Shown here piece by piece: positions 6,916 to 16,369 of a DNA stretch of 64,000 nt. The first letter of the stretch is position 1, and the number at the start of each line of letters is the position of its first letter. The notes under the pieces are model-generated. The model searched no databases. It was not told the origin of the DNA and saw nothing but the letters and a program-made list of their open reading frames with translations. The position numbers and the translations under genes are program-made. Source of the stretch: CANIGN01 sp041391385 (GTDB lineage Bacteria > Bdellovibrionota > UBA2428); contig JAWKOD010000003.1 of assembly GCA_041391385.1 (NCBI GenBank), positions 434,001-498,000 of the forward strand, in the 5' to 3' direction.

Positions 6916-8437
6916 AGTATTAAAAGGGCCACAAAAGCTAGGCGAAGAATATGACTTAGCTACGGGTAATTCTAAAATACTCGGTCGGGGAAATCTTTGC
7001 GATATCCAGCTACTTTCCTATGGAGTCTCAAAACAGCACTGCAAATTGACGGCTTTACCTGGCGGAAAACTAGAGATCGAAGACCTCGGCTCTTCAAATG
7101 GAACTTATGTAAATGGGGTACAAGTTCAAAAGCACATTATACGTCCAGGCGATTCACTTGGCTTAAGCGATTTTCTATTTCAAATTCAATGGAAGCCTGA
7201 TCTCGTTCCCAGCCTCCAGCAAGCCTCTTTTGAAGGTATTGGAGCAACTCCTGGTATAAACTTAAATACAGGAGCAGAAAACTCAACAGGACAAACCGGA
7301 GAAATCAAACTTTCTGCTAAAAAATCAAATAGCGCTCAAGCCTTGTTTGCGAGTTGGATTGATCCAATTGCAGAAAATTTTCCCGTACATAAAGTCATTT
7401 TTATCGGCTTTCTTGTTTGGACCTTTCTAACAGTTATTTTAAGTGTTTTCCCGTTTTCAAAGCAGGCAAATTTAAGAATACAAGAAAACTCGATTCAGGT
7501 TGCAAAGTTATACGCAAGACAACTTGCTCGCTTAAACCAAAAAGCAATTATTGATCAACGTTACTCAGATATCATAGGAACCCTTGACGAACATCCAGGG
7601 CTCACACGTGGCATTCTAAAATCTTACATCTTTGACTCTCAACGGGGTCGTATCATGGCGCCCAGCAATGAAGCAGGAAACAGCTTGCCCAATGCTTACG
7701 CAGTCAAAGCGGCTCAACAATCAGAAGAGTGGTGGGCTTATGATGCAAGTAAAAATCTCTCTTATGTCTCTGCTCCAATTTTAGTTGGAACAGCAGAAGG
7801 AAATCTAACGGCTGCAACTGCATTTGTTGTTTTTGATCCCTCAAGCGACATCTTTAGTTTTGCTAACATTCTTGAAAATGCGCTGACTTCCCTTATCATA
7901 CTCCTCGCCTTCTCCCTTGTAGTCGCCTTTGTATATCAACGCTTTGTTATCGTTCCGATTCAACAACTGTCACTTGCTCTTGAACGTGCTGTTATATCGA
8001 ACACTGCTTTTGAAAAGCCGAAGATCGGCTGGCAAGACTTACAAGATATGAGTGAAAAGATATCAACACTCATAAGCCGTCTCCCTCAAAATTCATCTGG
8101 AAACAGCGAAGCTCCTGAAGACTGGAATGTCCGTATTGCAAACGATATAGGACAAGCAGCTGCCGCATTTGACGAAGGTTTAAAAATTCTCGAATGGAGT
8201 GATTCCATGGCACAAATCAGTGGAGTTAGACGCGAATACGCAGTCGGCGCAGAAATAGGTGTCGCGAGTCGAGATATGGCCTTCGAGGCTAATATTCGCG
8301 ACCTCGCAGCTAAGGCACAACTTAGTCCGTGGTCTCCTCAAAACAGTACTCTTGAATTCCAAGGCAGAAATTATGTTATGAGCATGATCTACGGCTCAAA
8401 TAGTTTCTTACTCCTTTTAAGAAAGGAGGATGAATGA
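6902..8437 (+). CDS. Membrane sensor-like protein with N-terminal FHA domain
   Basis: I start this at ATG 6902 (MIQLKVL) rather than an upstream ATG at 6875, because the FHA strand begins here. Residues about 5-97 form an FHA domain with the phosphothreonine-binding set GRGN (Arg29), SKQH (Ser43, His46) and SSNGTYVNG (64-72). A membrane helix spans about 164-184, a periplasmic region 185-325 looks like a chemoreceptor-type sensor domain, and a second helix spans about 326-347. A HAMP-like linker and a 110-residue C-terminal domain follow. It has no kinase or cyclase motif. It likely binds phosphorylated partners in the cytoplasm and senses the periplasm. Confidence 0.75.
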   Translation: MIQLKVLKGPQKLGEEYDLATGNSKILGRGNLCDIQLLSYGVSKQHCKLTALPGGKLEIEDLGSSNGTYVNGVQVQKHIIRPGDSLGLSDFLFQIQWKPDLVPSLQQASFEGIGATPGINLNTGAENSTGQTGEIKLSAKKSNSAQALFASWIDPIAENFPVHKVIFIGFLVWTFLTVILSVFPFSKQANLRIQENSIQVAKLYARQLARLNQKAIIDQRYSDIIGTLDEHPGLTRGILKSYIFDSQRGRIMAPSNEAGNSLPNAYAVKAAQQSEEWWAYDASKNLSYVSAPILVGTAEGNLTAATAFVVFDPSSDIFSFANILENALTSLIILLAFSLVVAFVYQRFVIVPIQQLSLALERAVISNTAFEKPKIGWQDLQDMSEKISTLISRLPQNSSGNSEAPEDWNVRIANDIGQAAAAFDEGLKILEWSDSMAQISGVRREYAVGAEIGVASRDMAFEANIRDLAAKAQLSPWSPQNSTLEFQGRNYVMSMIYGSNSFLLLLRKEDE

Positions 8438-9435
8438 GCGAAATTTTTCTAAAAGATAGAAGAGGGAACAACTACGCTATTAAGCAAGATGTTCTAAAAC
8501 TCGGCCGTGCTATCGACAATGACATTGTATTAACCGATTTAAGTATCTCTAGATATCATATTGCTCTTCAACCTTCGAATGACGGACTTCTCATATCAAA
8601 CACCGGAAGCGATTTAGGATTCTATATTAACAATGACTTTTATATGGATACTGCCCTTGCTCATTCAGGCGATATTATTCGCATTGGACGAGAAGAGTTT
8701 CAAGTAGACATACCGACACCCATGAAAAGTAATGACTTCGGATTTACAACTCATGCCGACGATATATCTAGAACCAATAGCTTAGACATCAACTCTGCAC
8801 GAACAAAAAAAATTCGAATCGGTGTTGGCCTTATTTTAGTTTTAATGATCGGACTCGCATTAATGCCAGATCCAGAAGAAAATAAGGCTAGTCGCAACCC
8901 CACTTCCACACGCCCGACTGAGGGACTGCCCACTGATTCCTATACTGATATGGATGTGCCAAGACTTGGGCCCCAAGAACTTACAGCAGAAGATCTCTAC
9001 AAAAGAGGACTGCGTGAACTCTCAAATGGAAATAACATCCGAGCCGTCCAATACCTTCAGCAAAGTTTAGTTGAAGACCCTTCTTTGGTAAAAGCTGATC
9101 GGACGCTAGAAGACACTCGCGTTGCTCTTAAAAAGCAAACCGAAACTCTCATAGAAAATTCTGAAAAAAATTACAAAGACTCCCGCCTCGCCCTCAGTCG
9201 CTCACAAGCCAATCAAGCACTAAACTTGCTTTCGGAGCAAATCCCTGGATTTAGCTTTCAAGTTCAGCAAAAACAGCGAACCCTTGCTACCCAACGTCTT
9301 CCCGTGCTCTCAAGAGAACAGCTCTATTTAGACATGGCCTGTGATCAAACCCCAGAAGTAAAACTCTGTGAACGTGCCGTTGAAATTCTTAAACGCAGTC
9401 GACTTAAACTCGGAGAGGAGAACGTTCTCAAATGA
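8434..9435 (+). CDS. Membrane-anchored FHA-domain protein with TPR-like region
   Basis: Residues about 1-95 are a second FHA domain (LGRAIDNDIVL, SISRYHIAL, then a degenerate SDLGFYINN loop). One membrane helix lies at about 128-146. The rest, about 185-330, contains a TPR-like helical repeat (LYKRGLRELSNGNNIRAVQ) and would lie in the periplasm. It overlaps both neighbours by four bases. The altered Asn/Gly loop may mean weaker phosphopeptide binding. Likely an assembly or scaffold protein; partner unknown. Confidence 0.73.
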   Translation: MSEIFLKDRRGNNYAIKQDVLKLGRAIDNDIVLTDLSISRYHIALQPSNDGLLISNTGSDLGFYINNDFYMDTALAHSGDIIRIGREEFQVDIPTPMKSNDFGFTTHADDISRTNSLDINSARTKKIRIGVGLILVLMIGLALMPDPEENKASRNPTSTRPTEGLPTDSYTDMDVPRLGPQELTAEDLYKRGLRELSNGNNIRAVQYLQQSLVEDPSLVKADRTLEDTRVALKKQTETLIENSEKNYKDSRLALSRSQANQALNLLSEQIPGFSFQVQQKQRTLATQRLPVLSREQLYLDMACDQTPEVKLCERAVEILKRSRLKLGEENVLK

Positions 9436-11759
9436 AAGAGCGAATTCTCATAATTCAACGGGATGCTAATGAAGAAAGTGTTCCTCTCAATAAAGAAAAG
9501 CTAATTATAGGCCGGGCTGAATCTTGCGACATTGTTTGGAATGAAAGCGAGTTCTCTAGAGAACACATTGCTATTCATCACAAACACGACAACGTTTACA
9601 TCGAAAACATTTCTACGGGAGGAAATGTCAAAATAAACGGAAAAGATGCTGAGTATGCCGAGCTACGCGAAGGCGCAGAAGCAGCAGTTGGGCCCTATAT
9701 TTTAAAATGGGGCTACAGGGACGTTGCAAACACAGTTGAAAATTCCAACCCTGTTATTGATAGATCTGGAATCAAAGCTTTCTCCGACTCTCAAGTTCCC
9801 GAACATGATCTCGGAGAAGTTACGCAACCAAGTAGCTCAGACGTAGATCTTGGCATAGACCTCCCCGTTTTAGAATCTACAGTTCAATCTGATTCAAATG
9901 ATCTCGGCATGAGTCCAGAAATTGCGGCTGCTATTGCAGATGACGACACTGTCACCCATCTGAGCCCAGCTATCGGAATGATTCGAATAACCTCAGGGGA
10001 AATTAACGGGCGCGAAATTAAGCTCGAGCATGGAAAAGAATGGATTGTAGGTAGAGCACGTGAGTGTCATGTCTCCATAGACAACCCAAAAATGTCTCGC
10101 CATCATTTTAAAATCATACAGATTGGCTCTGGTTTTAGAGTGCAAGATTTAGATTCTTCTTATGGAATAAAAATTAATGGTGTTTCAGTTAAAGATGCTC
10201 CATTGAAAAGTTACGACACATTAAGTGCGGGTCCCATTGAACTTCAATTTGTAATTGTTGATAAAAATCTGAACGAAATCCCAGAACTTTCTCAACAGCT
10301 ACCTGCGCTCATCAGGGAGGAGGCACCCAATTCAAACTCCAACCCCATTCACAATGAACGTACAAACTATCCTCCAGCAGTGAGTGGCGCGGCCCCCAGT
10401 AGTTTTCAATTCTCTAAACCCTCCTTAGAGAACTCTCATTCGCAGGGTAATTTTGTGAGCGTCGAGGAAAAAGCAGCTAAAAAACTACCTAAAGATAGAA
10501 TCCTAGTTTTAGTATATCAGTTTAAAAAACAACCGACGCCCAGGAAGGTCCTAATCTTACTTCTACCATTACTAATAATTGCAGGCATATTTTCAACTCT
10601 TTCACCTGAGCCAAGTGAAGAAACACCCGTAGTTGCAGAAAACACGGATGCGACCCCAGCTGAAGTTCCACAAAGCACGGAAGACAATCCAGCCGAAAGC
10701 GCTTCTTTTACACCTGAATATCAGTTAAAGAGCGCCAAAGAAAAACTTGAGATACAAAACCTCTATGCCCAGGCTGAAAACGCTCGCGACAAAGGCGACT
10801 GGCAAAAGGCACATGACCTCGCACAAGAAATCGTAAGACGTGTAGGTAAATACAAAAGAACCTCAGAAATTATTGCCGAGGCACAAGGCTACTTAACAGA
10901 TCTTCAAATCGCTACTCTTACAAGATCTGATGCAGATGCCGCAACTGCTGCAGCCACAATTAAACAAAAAGTTGAAGCCCTACTCGCTGACGGCGAAACA
11001 GCACTCAATGAAAAAAGATGGGGAGACGCCCAAGAGATATATACCAACGCTTTACTTATGGACCCAAAAAATGAAGCGGCTACTCGTGGCCAATACGCCG
11101 CCCAAGCCAAGGACATATCAGCGCTCGGAAAAAGTCTCGCAATTGAAAGAGAAGTTGCTCAAAGCCCTGAGCCAACACCCGAAGTTCAAGTTGATCCGAG
11201 TGCAGCATCAATCGAGCTAATTAGCCAAGAGTACCAGGCAGCAAAACAACGCATACAAGAAGGCGCATTTAGGGAAGCACTTCCCGTTCTTAAACAAATT
11301 AAGCATCAAATTGAAAGGCTTATTGCTGATGAAGAATCAAGTCGCAACCCTGCAGCTGCAATTTCAGAAGACAAACGTAACATGCGATCAAAAATTGTTG
11401 AAAGTCTGGACCTTATAAATGATCAATTTGTTTTAGAGTATAAAACTCAAATGGATGATGCTCAACAATCTATTGCTAATCAAAAATATGTAGAAGCTCG
11501 AGCCATTTACGACACAATCATTAAACGTGAACCTCTATTTGATGAGCCACGTGTAGAAAGAGAAAAGCTTTATAAAAAAATGATAGACGACGGCCAGACC
11601 GCCTATAGAGAAGGACTTGTTTCAGAAAGTGTTGGCGACCTAGCCTCTGCTCTTGAGCTTTATGAAAAAGCAAAAAGCTACTTCGAAAACATCAACAAAA
11701 CTGAGGCAGAAGAGTATTACTCAATTTTAGATAAAAAACTAAAGGTATTAAGAAAATGA
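9432..11759 (+). CDS. Large membrane protein with tandem FHA domains and TPR-like repeats
   Basis: 775 residues. FHA domain one (about 18-95) has IIGRAESCDIVW and SREHIAIH; FHA domain two (about 185-285) has VGRARECHVSID, MSRHHFK and SSYGIKING, a fuller set of pThr-binding residues. A Ser/Pro-rich linker leads to a membrane helix near 377-395. The C-terminal 370 residues are alpha-helical with several TPR-like units (GDWQKAHDLAQEIVR, KRWGDAQEIYTNALLMDP, QKYVEARAIYDTIIK). Together with its two FHA neighbours it gives four FHA domains in one operon. Topology puts FHA in the cytoplasm and TPRs in the periplasm. Confidence 0.75.
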   Translation: MKERILIIQRDANEESVPLNKEKLIIGRAESCDIVWNESEFSREHIAIHHKHDNVYIENISTGGNVKINGKDAEYAELREGAEAAVGPYILKWGYRDVANTVENSNPVIDRSGIKAFSDSQVPEHDLGEVTQPSSSDVDLGIDLPVLESTVQSDSNDLGMSPEIAAAIADDDTVTHLSPAIGMIRITSGEINGREIKLEHGKEWIVGRARECHVSIDNPKMSRHHFKIIQIGSGFRVQDLDSSYGIKINGVSVKDAPLKSYDTLSAGPIELQFVIVDKNLNEIPELSQQLPALIREEAPNSNSNPIHNERTNYPPAVSGAAPSSFQFSKPSLENSHSQGNFVSVEEKAAKKLPKDRILVLVYQFKKQPTPRKVLILLLPLLIIAGIFSTLSPEPSEETPVVAENTDATPAEVPQSTEDNPAESASFTPEYQLKSAKEKLEIQNLYAQAENARDKGDWQKAHDLAQEIVRRVGKYKRTSEIIAEAQGYLTDLQIATLTRSDADAATAAATIKQKVEALLADGETALNEKRWGDAQEIYTNALLMDPKNEAATRGQYAAQAKDISALGKSLAIEREVAQSPEPTPEVQVDPSAASIELISQEYQAAKQRIQEGAFREALPVLKQIKHQIERLIADEESSRNPAAAISEDKRNMRSKIVESLDLINDQFVLEYKTQMDDAQQSIANQKYVEARAIYDTIIKREPLFDEPRVEREKLYKKMIDDGQTAYREGLVSESVGDLASALELYEKAKSYFENINKTEAEEYYSILDKKLKVLRK

Positions 11760-12334
11760 TTTTATCAGCTGCCTCATACGCAATAAATGGAAGGAAAGGA
11801 ATTCTACTTTTTCACCAAAAGTGCGAGAATGCATCTAGCCCCTCTGTTGCACAAAAAATATTTTCAATCTTTGAAGCTTGTTATTCTCAAGTTCTAAGCG
11901 ATCACAACTCAACTCGAATTCCCTCTTCCGACGACATGGACGAACCAGAAATCCAACTGCTTGAAAACGCTAAAGCGCGAGCCCTCAAGTCGCTCCCCCA
12001 AAGCTCACTCTACTGGGGCAGTACCCTCTATCACGTGCACATTAATAGCGAGAATGTTTTTGCAAAACTTCCACTTTGGTTCAAACTCTATCGCTTTCGA
12101 AACACTGTATGCGAACATATTGAACTCGATAAAAGCTGGACCAAACTAAGTCGCAATAAAGAAGAATCATATCTGATAAGCCCAATTGCCAACAACACTA
12201 AAAGCCGTCGCCTCATTGGAGAAACAGAACTCAAAAAAAGAGTTAGTTTTAGGATTGCTGATTTTCTAAGCACACCTTCACTAAACATTCCCCCCTCAAT
12301 CTCAATTGACTGTCATTTGGTTGGTGACAAATGA
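11756..12334 (+). CDS. Hypothetical protein of the FHA operon
   Basis: A 192-residue protein with no family I recognise and no clear signal or membrane segment. It overlaps the preceding FHA gene and the following gene by four bases each (ATGA-type junctions), so it is translated as part of the operon. Predicted mixed alpha/beta, rich in Ser and Leu. A soluble cytoplasmic partner of the FHA proteins is a reasonable guess only. Confidence 0.6.
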   Translation: MILSAASYAINGRKGILLFHQKCENASSPSVAQKIFSIFEACYSQVLSDHNSTRIPSSDDMDEPEIQLLENAKARALKSLPQSSLYWGSTLYHVHINSENVFAKLPLWFKLYRFRNTVCEHIELDKSWTKLSRNKEESYLISPIANNTKSRRLIGETELKKRVSFRIADFLSTPSLNIPPSISIDCHLVGDK

Positions 12335-12972
12335 AACAAAAAAAACTTCTCATAGCAGCAGGACTCTTAAGCCTCCTTCTTTTGTTTCTTAAAAATTATT
12401 TTTCAAACACGAAAGTAACGACAATTCCCGATTCTGTAGAGATAGAAAAAAAAAGACTGCCTAGCTCAAGTCCGCAAACCGCCGAAGACCCCAAAGAAGC
12501 GTCTCAAGTTGCTCTTCCTGAAATTGTTTCTCAACAGACACCTAAAGATGTCCCTAACGGACTAGATGGCCGCTGGTCACATCTTCCAAATTTTGAAGAC
12601 GATACCTATGTCGATACTCAACTACTTTTAGACGGACACCCTCTAGAAGGCTATATTTTTAAATGGCGCAAAGATGCTGGATCAATCTCCGAACTCGTAG
12701 CTGGTTCTATGCCAAGAATCGAACGTGTCAGTGGGGCGTTTCCCCCCGAAGCAGAAGTTCGTCAAATTGCCAAAGATGCCGTCGGCAGCGAAGGTGACAT
12801 TATCTCGACAAAGCAAGTTTGGAATTTAAACTCTGAACGCGTACTCACTCCCCAAGCCAAAGTTGAAGTCCAAACTCAAAGCAGAAACAAACGCAGCTCA
12901 GGACATGAATACTGGTTTGTAAGTCTTAACAGTGGAAAAATCGTCAAAAGAGTTGAAGCTGACAGAAACTAG
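12331..12972 (+). CDS. Membrane-anchored hypothetical protein ending the FHA operon
   Basis: 213 residues. Residues 6-22 form a single N-terminal membrane anchor, followed by a Ser/Pro-rich spacer to about 75 and a compact C-terminal domain (about 80-213). No family recognised. The start overlaps the previous stop by four bases. About 140 bases without a gene follow, with no strong terminator hairpin that I could see. Confidence 0.6.
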   Translation: MKQKKLLIAAGLLSLLLLFLKNYFSNTKVTTIPDSVEIEKKRLPSSSPQTAEDPKEASQVALPEIVSQQTPKDVPNGLDGRWSHLPNFEDDTYVDTQLLLDGHPLEGYIFKWRKDAGSISELVAGSMPRIERVSGAFPPEAEVRQIAKDAVGSEGDIISTKQVWNLNSERVLTPQAKVEVQTQSRNKRSSGHEYWFVSLNSGKIVKRVEADRN

Positions 12973-13109
12973 ACATCTCTTTTTCTGTAAATTTTTTCAA
13001 GCACTTAGACCACGCTTTACCTAAAGCTTTCATTAAAAACGTCGAAAACACATAGGAAAGCAATTTAAAATTTTGCCATTTAAAAGAATTAATTAAAGGG
13101 AGCCTAAAC

Positions 13110-13742
13110 ATGAAAAATCACTTAAGGATTATCAAGGAACGAACTCAAAGTATTCCAACAGAAGCTGACCTCAGAGGCTTAGGAAACGAAAAAGTTTTCA
13201 AACACTTCTACCCAAAAGCTGTTTTGAGTGAAAACAATAGACAAGCTCCCACCAGTGCCTTCAAGCATGATTGCGAAACTCTCGGAATTCACGCTGAAGT
13301 CGCACACAATGGTCTTCACACACACTATACTTGTGAATCAAAAACGTTAAGCCACAAAGAACAAGCACTTTGCCTTTTTCTTTTAGCACTAAAGCACTCA
13401 AAAGAATTTAGCGGCAAAGCAGCTCCAAGATTTCACCTCTGGGAAGCTCCTATCTTTAGGCACCTTTTAAAGAATGCACTCGATGGCCATCCTGAAAAAG
13501 AAATCCCTACAATGGATGAGTTTTGGACCGCTATGAACTTTAAGCACGACCACTACATGCACCTTGACGCTTCGACATCACTCCACCTCAAGCAAGCTGA
13601 GGTAGATTTTAACTTTCGCTCCGAAAATGAAACACATCTCAGCTTAGAAGACTGCAAGCAAATTTATACAAATGAAATTCAAAAGCTTGTGACTCAACAT
13701 CAAGAAGAAAAAAAACATATGCAGAAAGTAGGCGCAAAATGA
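13110..13742 (+). CDS. Hypothetical His-rich soluble protein
   Basis: 210 residues, not recognised. It is rich in His (HAEVAHNGLHTHYT, KHDHYMHLDA) but the His residues are not in a known metal motif. AAGGGAG lies 10 bases before the ATG, a good ribosome site. The stop overlaps the start of the hexapeptide-repeat gene by four bases, so the two are co-translated. Confidence 0.6.
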   Translation: MKNHLRIIKERTQSIPTEADLRGLGNEKVFKHFYPKAVLSENNRQAPTSAFKHDCETLGIHAEVAHNGLHTHYTCESKTLSHKEQALCLFLLALKHSKEFSGKAAPRFHLWEAPIFRHLLKNALDGHPEKEIPTMDEFWTAMNFKHDHYMHLDASTSLHLKQAEVDFNFRSENETHLSLEDCKQIYTNEIQKLVTQHQEEKKHMQKVGAK

Positions 13743-14632
13743 TTTCTTTTTTAATACCTTTTTTCTATTTTCTAATTTATGGAAGCGCTACATTAGCTGC
13801 CGCTATCCCCATTGTTTACAGTTCAAGTAAAGAGATTCAACTTCTGAGTATTATTATTGCACCAGTATCTTTTTCAATAACTTTTATTCTTGTAGCCGGT
13901 CTCTTGAGTCAAATAGGGAAAAAAGCAATTTTTCCCGGATCTTTTGAAAGAAGTCTAAAAGATAAAATTTACGGACCTCGTAGACTTTATGGAGCTTGTT
14001 GGACCGCTCTTTTTTATTTTTCTCCACTGTATTTTGTATGTCTAAGCCTGCCCCCACTTAAAAAACTCGTCTTTAGGCTCTTTGGCTACACGGGCCCCGT
14101 GGATTTCACAATTTATCCCGACACTTGGGTAAGAGATCTCCCTTGTCTTCTTTTTGAAGAAGGCGCATACATTGCAAACAAATCTACACTCGGAACAAAC
14201 ATGTGTCTCACCGACGGAAACATTCTTGTCGACCGAATTAAGATTGGAAAAAAAGCCATGGTTGGCCATATCGCTATGATTGGTCCTGGCGTTAAATTAC
14301 GAGACAATGTTGAAATTGGACTTGGATGTACAATAGGCATCAGGTCAACTTACAAGAAAGGATCCAAGGTACAGCCTTGCGCTGTAATTAACCATGGGGC
14401 TGTAATTGGTGAGAATTGTATAATAGGAACCAATAGTTATCTTGGCCTTAAAGTACAGATTTTAGACAACATTCATGTACCTGCCGGATCAAACATACCC
14501 GCAGGTACAACAATAGAGTCACAGGAACAAGCAGACTCATTACATGCAAAAGAAACAGAATCCCTTATAAATCATAAAATAAACGTCTTAAACATGCTCA
14601 CAGCTAAAGCTGAAGCAGCAAGGACAGGATAA
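13739..14632 (+). CDS. Membrane protein with hexapeptide-repeat (left-handed beta-helix) acyltransferase domain
   Basis: Two or three N-terminal membrane segments (about 5-60 and 90-108) precede a left-handed beta-helix from about 120 to 265, seen as repeated [LIV]-G-x4 steps (IANKSTLGTNMCL, VGHIAMIGPGVKL, IGLGCTIGIRS, INHGAVIGENCIIGTNSYLG). Proteins of this fold transfer acetyl or acyl groups to sugars, amino acids or lipids. The membrane anchor points to an envelope substrate such as a glycan or lipid precursor; the actual substrate is unknown. Confidence 0.72.
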   Translation: MISFLIPFFYFLIYGSATLAAAIPIVYSSSKEIQLLSIIIAPVSFSITFILVAGLLSQIGKKAIFPGSFERSLKDKIYGPRRLYGACWTALFYFSPLYFVCLSLPPLKKLVFRLFGYTGPVDFTIYPDTWVRDLPCLLFEEGAYIANKSTLGTNMCLTDGNILVDRIKIGKKAMVGHIAMIGPGVKLRDNVEIGLGCTIGIRSTYKKGSKVQPCAVINHGAVIGENCIIGTNSYLGLKVQILDNIHVPAGSNIPAGTTIESQEQADSLHAKETESLINHKINVLNMLTAKAEAARTG

Positions 14633-14649
14633 ATTGAAAGGTATGCCTT

Positions 14650-16044
14650 TTGAAAGAAAGTAAAGATTTTTCTTCTACAGAGAAAGTTATTAGCGAAAGC
14701 CTTTATGCTGATACGGCAAAGCGAGCTCTTTACCTATCTTTGATCTGTAGCTTACTATTTCTAACTTTAGGCATTACCAGTTATGACTACTTACACTTCT
14801 TCAACCAAAATATAACTCTTTGGTCCAATCTTTGGCCAAGATTAGTATTTAACACTTTGCCATGGCTACTCGCAGCTTTATACATTCAAAAGCACAAACA
14901 TAAACCAAAAACAAAAATCATAAATTGGACCATCTTTCATGGATTAATTTTTATAGTGACGGGATTTATTCACGTATGGCCCATTGCCTTAAATGGTTCA
15001 CCGGAATCTCTCATCTATGTGGGAGCTACAAATGGGGCTTACTTCTTTGGAACATGGGTCATACTAGCTATTCCTAAAAAAATTATTCCTATTTGTTTAA
15101 CAATTACTATCCTGCTTGTCTGGTTGCCACTGATAACGATTGCCAAAATAACTGGAAATCTTATTATATTTAAAAACGTTTTAAACGACACCCTTTTTCT
15201 TGGACCAGCAGGCTTTGGTGCTGGTTTTTTCATCAGCAAGCTTTATGAGCAAATTGCACGCATTAAAGCCGAGAAACAAATTGAAGCAGCTAAGTTTTTA
15301 GGCACCGAAGTCTACAGTGCAATATTTGAAGATAAAAAAGAACTCTTTAAAGAAGAAACCCGCACGGGATATGTACTTTATATCGATATTCGAAACTCTA
15401 CCTATATGACCAATAACTTTAAAAAAGAGTGGGAAGCCTTTGGTCGCGAGTGGATGGCAGCGGCCTCTGACCTCGTTCCTAACAACAGAGGAAACTTGCT
15501 CAAAACAGGTGGCGACTCCTTGCTCATTACATTTGGAGTCTTTGATGAAGCACTCCCTGATTTATCTGACATCCCAGGCATTGAAAGAGACGAGATCTCT
15601 GCTGAAAACCAAAGATGGAAAGAACTCACTTATCATTGCTTTAGTTGCACTCATAAATTAATTCAAAAATTTCAAGAACTCTCAAAGCTTCACTTCCCCA
15701 ATACACCTGTAAAACTTGGGGCGGGTATAGACCGTGGCCCCATTCATAGAGGAATACGTGGTAGCGATAGAAAAATGGAATTAGACATTTGGGGAGACCG
15801 CGTGAATTGCTCCTCTCGCCTCCAAGACTATTCCAAGAACCTTTTGAGTCACTTTGAAAAAGATTCTTCCGTACTTGTGGTTTCGCCTTTTGCTGGAGAT
15901 TACATAGAAGACCAGACTGACTTTAAAACACACCTCATTAACGACTCTGGAATTAAAGACTTTCCTGGCATCAAATGGGTTCTGGTTAAAGAATTCCCTT
16001 ATTACTTAAGGCTTGCGAATGATCCCGGAGTTAAGGCTGCTTAA
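14650..16044 (+). CDS. Class III adenylate/guanylate cyclase with N-terminal membrane domain
   Basis: Translation probably starts at TTG 14650; a closer ATG at 14643 runs into a stop after six codons. Residues about 25-200 hold six hydrophobic segments. The cyclase domain (about 235-440) shows YIDIRNST with the first metal-binding Asp, GGDSLLITFG with the second acidic site, GAGIDRGPIHRG, and WGDRVNCSSRLQ with the conserved Asp/Asn-Arg set near the C-terminus. It would make cAMP (or cGMP) at the inner membrane; base specificity is uncertain from motifs alone. Confidence 0.82.
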   Translation: MKESKDFSSTEKVISESLYADTAKRALYLSLICSLLFLTLGITSYDYLHFFNQNITLWSNLWPRLVFNTLPWLLAALYIQKHKHKPKTKIINWTIFHGLIFIVTGFIHVWPIALNGSPESLIYVGATNGAYFFGTWVILAIPKKIIPICLTITILLVWLPLITIAKITGNLIIFKNVLNDTLFLGPAGFGAGFFISKLYEQIARIKAEKQIEAAKFLGTEVYSAIFEDKKELFKEETRTGYVLYIDIRNSTYMTNNFKKEWEAFGREWMAAASDLVPNNRGNLLKTGGDSLLITFGVFDEALPDLSDIPGIERDEISAENQRWKELTYHCFSCTHKLIQKFQELSKLHFPNTPVKLGAGIDRGPIHRGIRGSDRKMELDIWGDRVNCSSRLQDYSKNLLSHFEKDSSVLVVSPFAGDYIEDQTDFKTHLINDSGIKDFPGIKWVLVKEFPYYLRLANDPGVKAA

Positions 16045-16340
16045 CCTTTTATAGAATTTTTCTTTCCATCATCGATACGTTTTTTGAGTTCCTTACCGAC
16101 TTTAAAGAATGGAAGTTTTTTCTCGCTTACCTTTACTGTGCTTCCAGTCTTAGGATTTCGACCTGTATAGGATTTATATTCTTTGACATACCACGAGCCA
16201 AAGCCTCTAATTTCAATACGGTCTCCGTTTACGAGAGCCTCGAAAAGGGAGTCCAAGACGCAATTGACGATTTGCTCAATGCGCTTCTTAGGAAGATTTG
16301 TTCTAGAAACGAGAAGCTCTATCAAATCAGACTTGGTCAT
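16041..16340 (-). CDS. HU/IHF-family DNA-bending protein, IHF-beta-like
   Basis: 99 residues. The start MTKSDLIELL, the GDRIEIRGFGSWYV segment and the TGRNPKTG DNA-intercalating arm match the IHF-beta subgroup of the HU/IHF family. It would bend DNA as a homo- or heterodimer; the partner subunit is not in the window. Its end overlaps the cyclase gene tail-to-tail by four bases, and it is divergent from mtgA with only 29 bases between the starts. Confidence 0.9.
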   Translation of the reverse strand: MTKSDLIELLVSRTNLPKKRIEQIVNCVLDSLFEALVNGDRIEIRGFGSWYVKEYKSYTGRNPKTGSTVKVSEKKLPFFKVGKELKKRIDDGKKNSIKG

Positions 16341-16369
16341 ATTAAAATTGTCTTCTACGGGGAGAGAAA

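Noticed and set aside
12973..13109. Gap between the FHA operon and the His-rich gene examined for an RNA gene or terminator
   Set aside because: No stable hairpin with a T run, tRNA-like fold or long repeat is visible.
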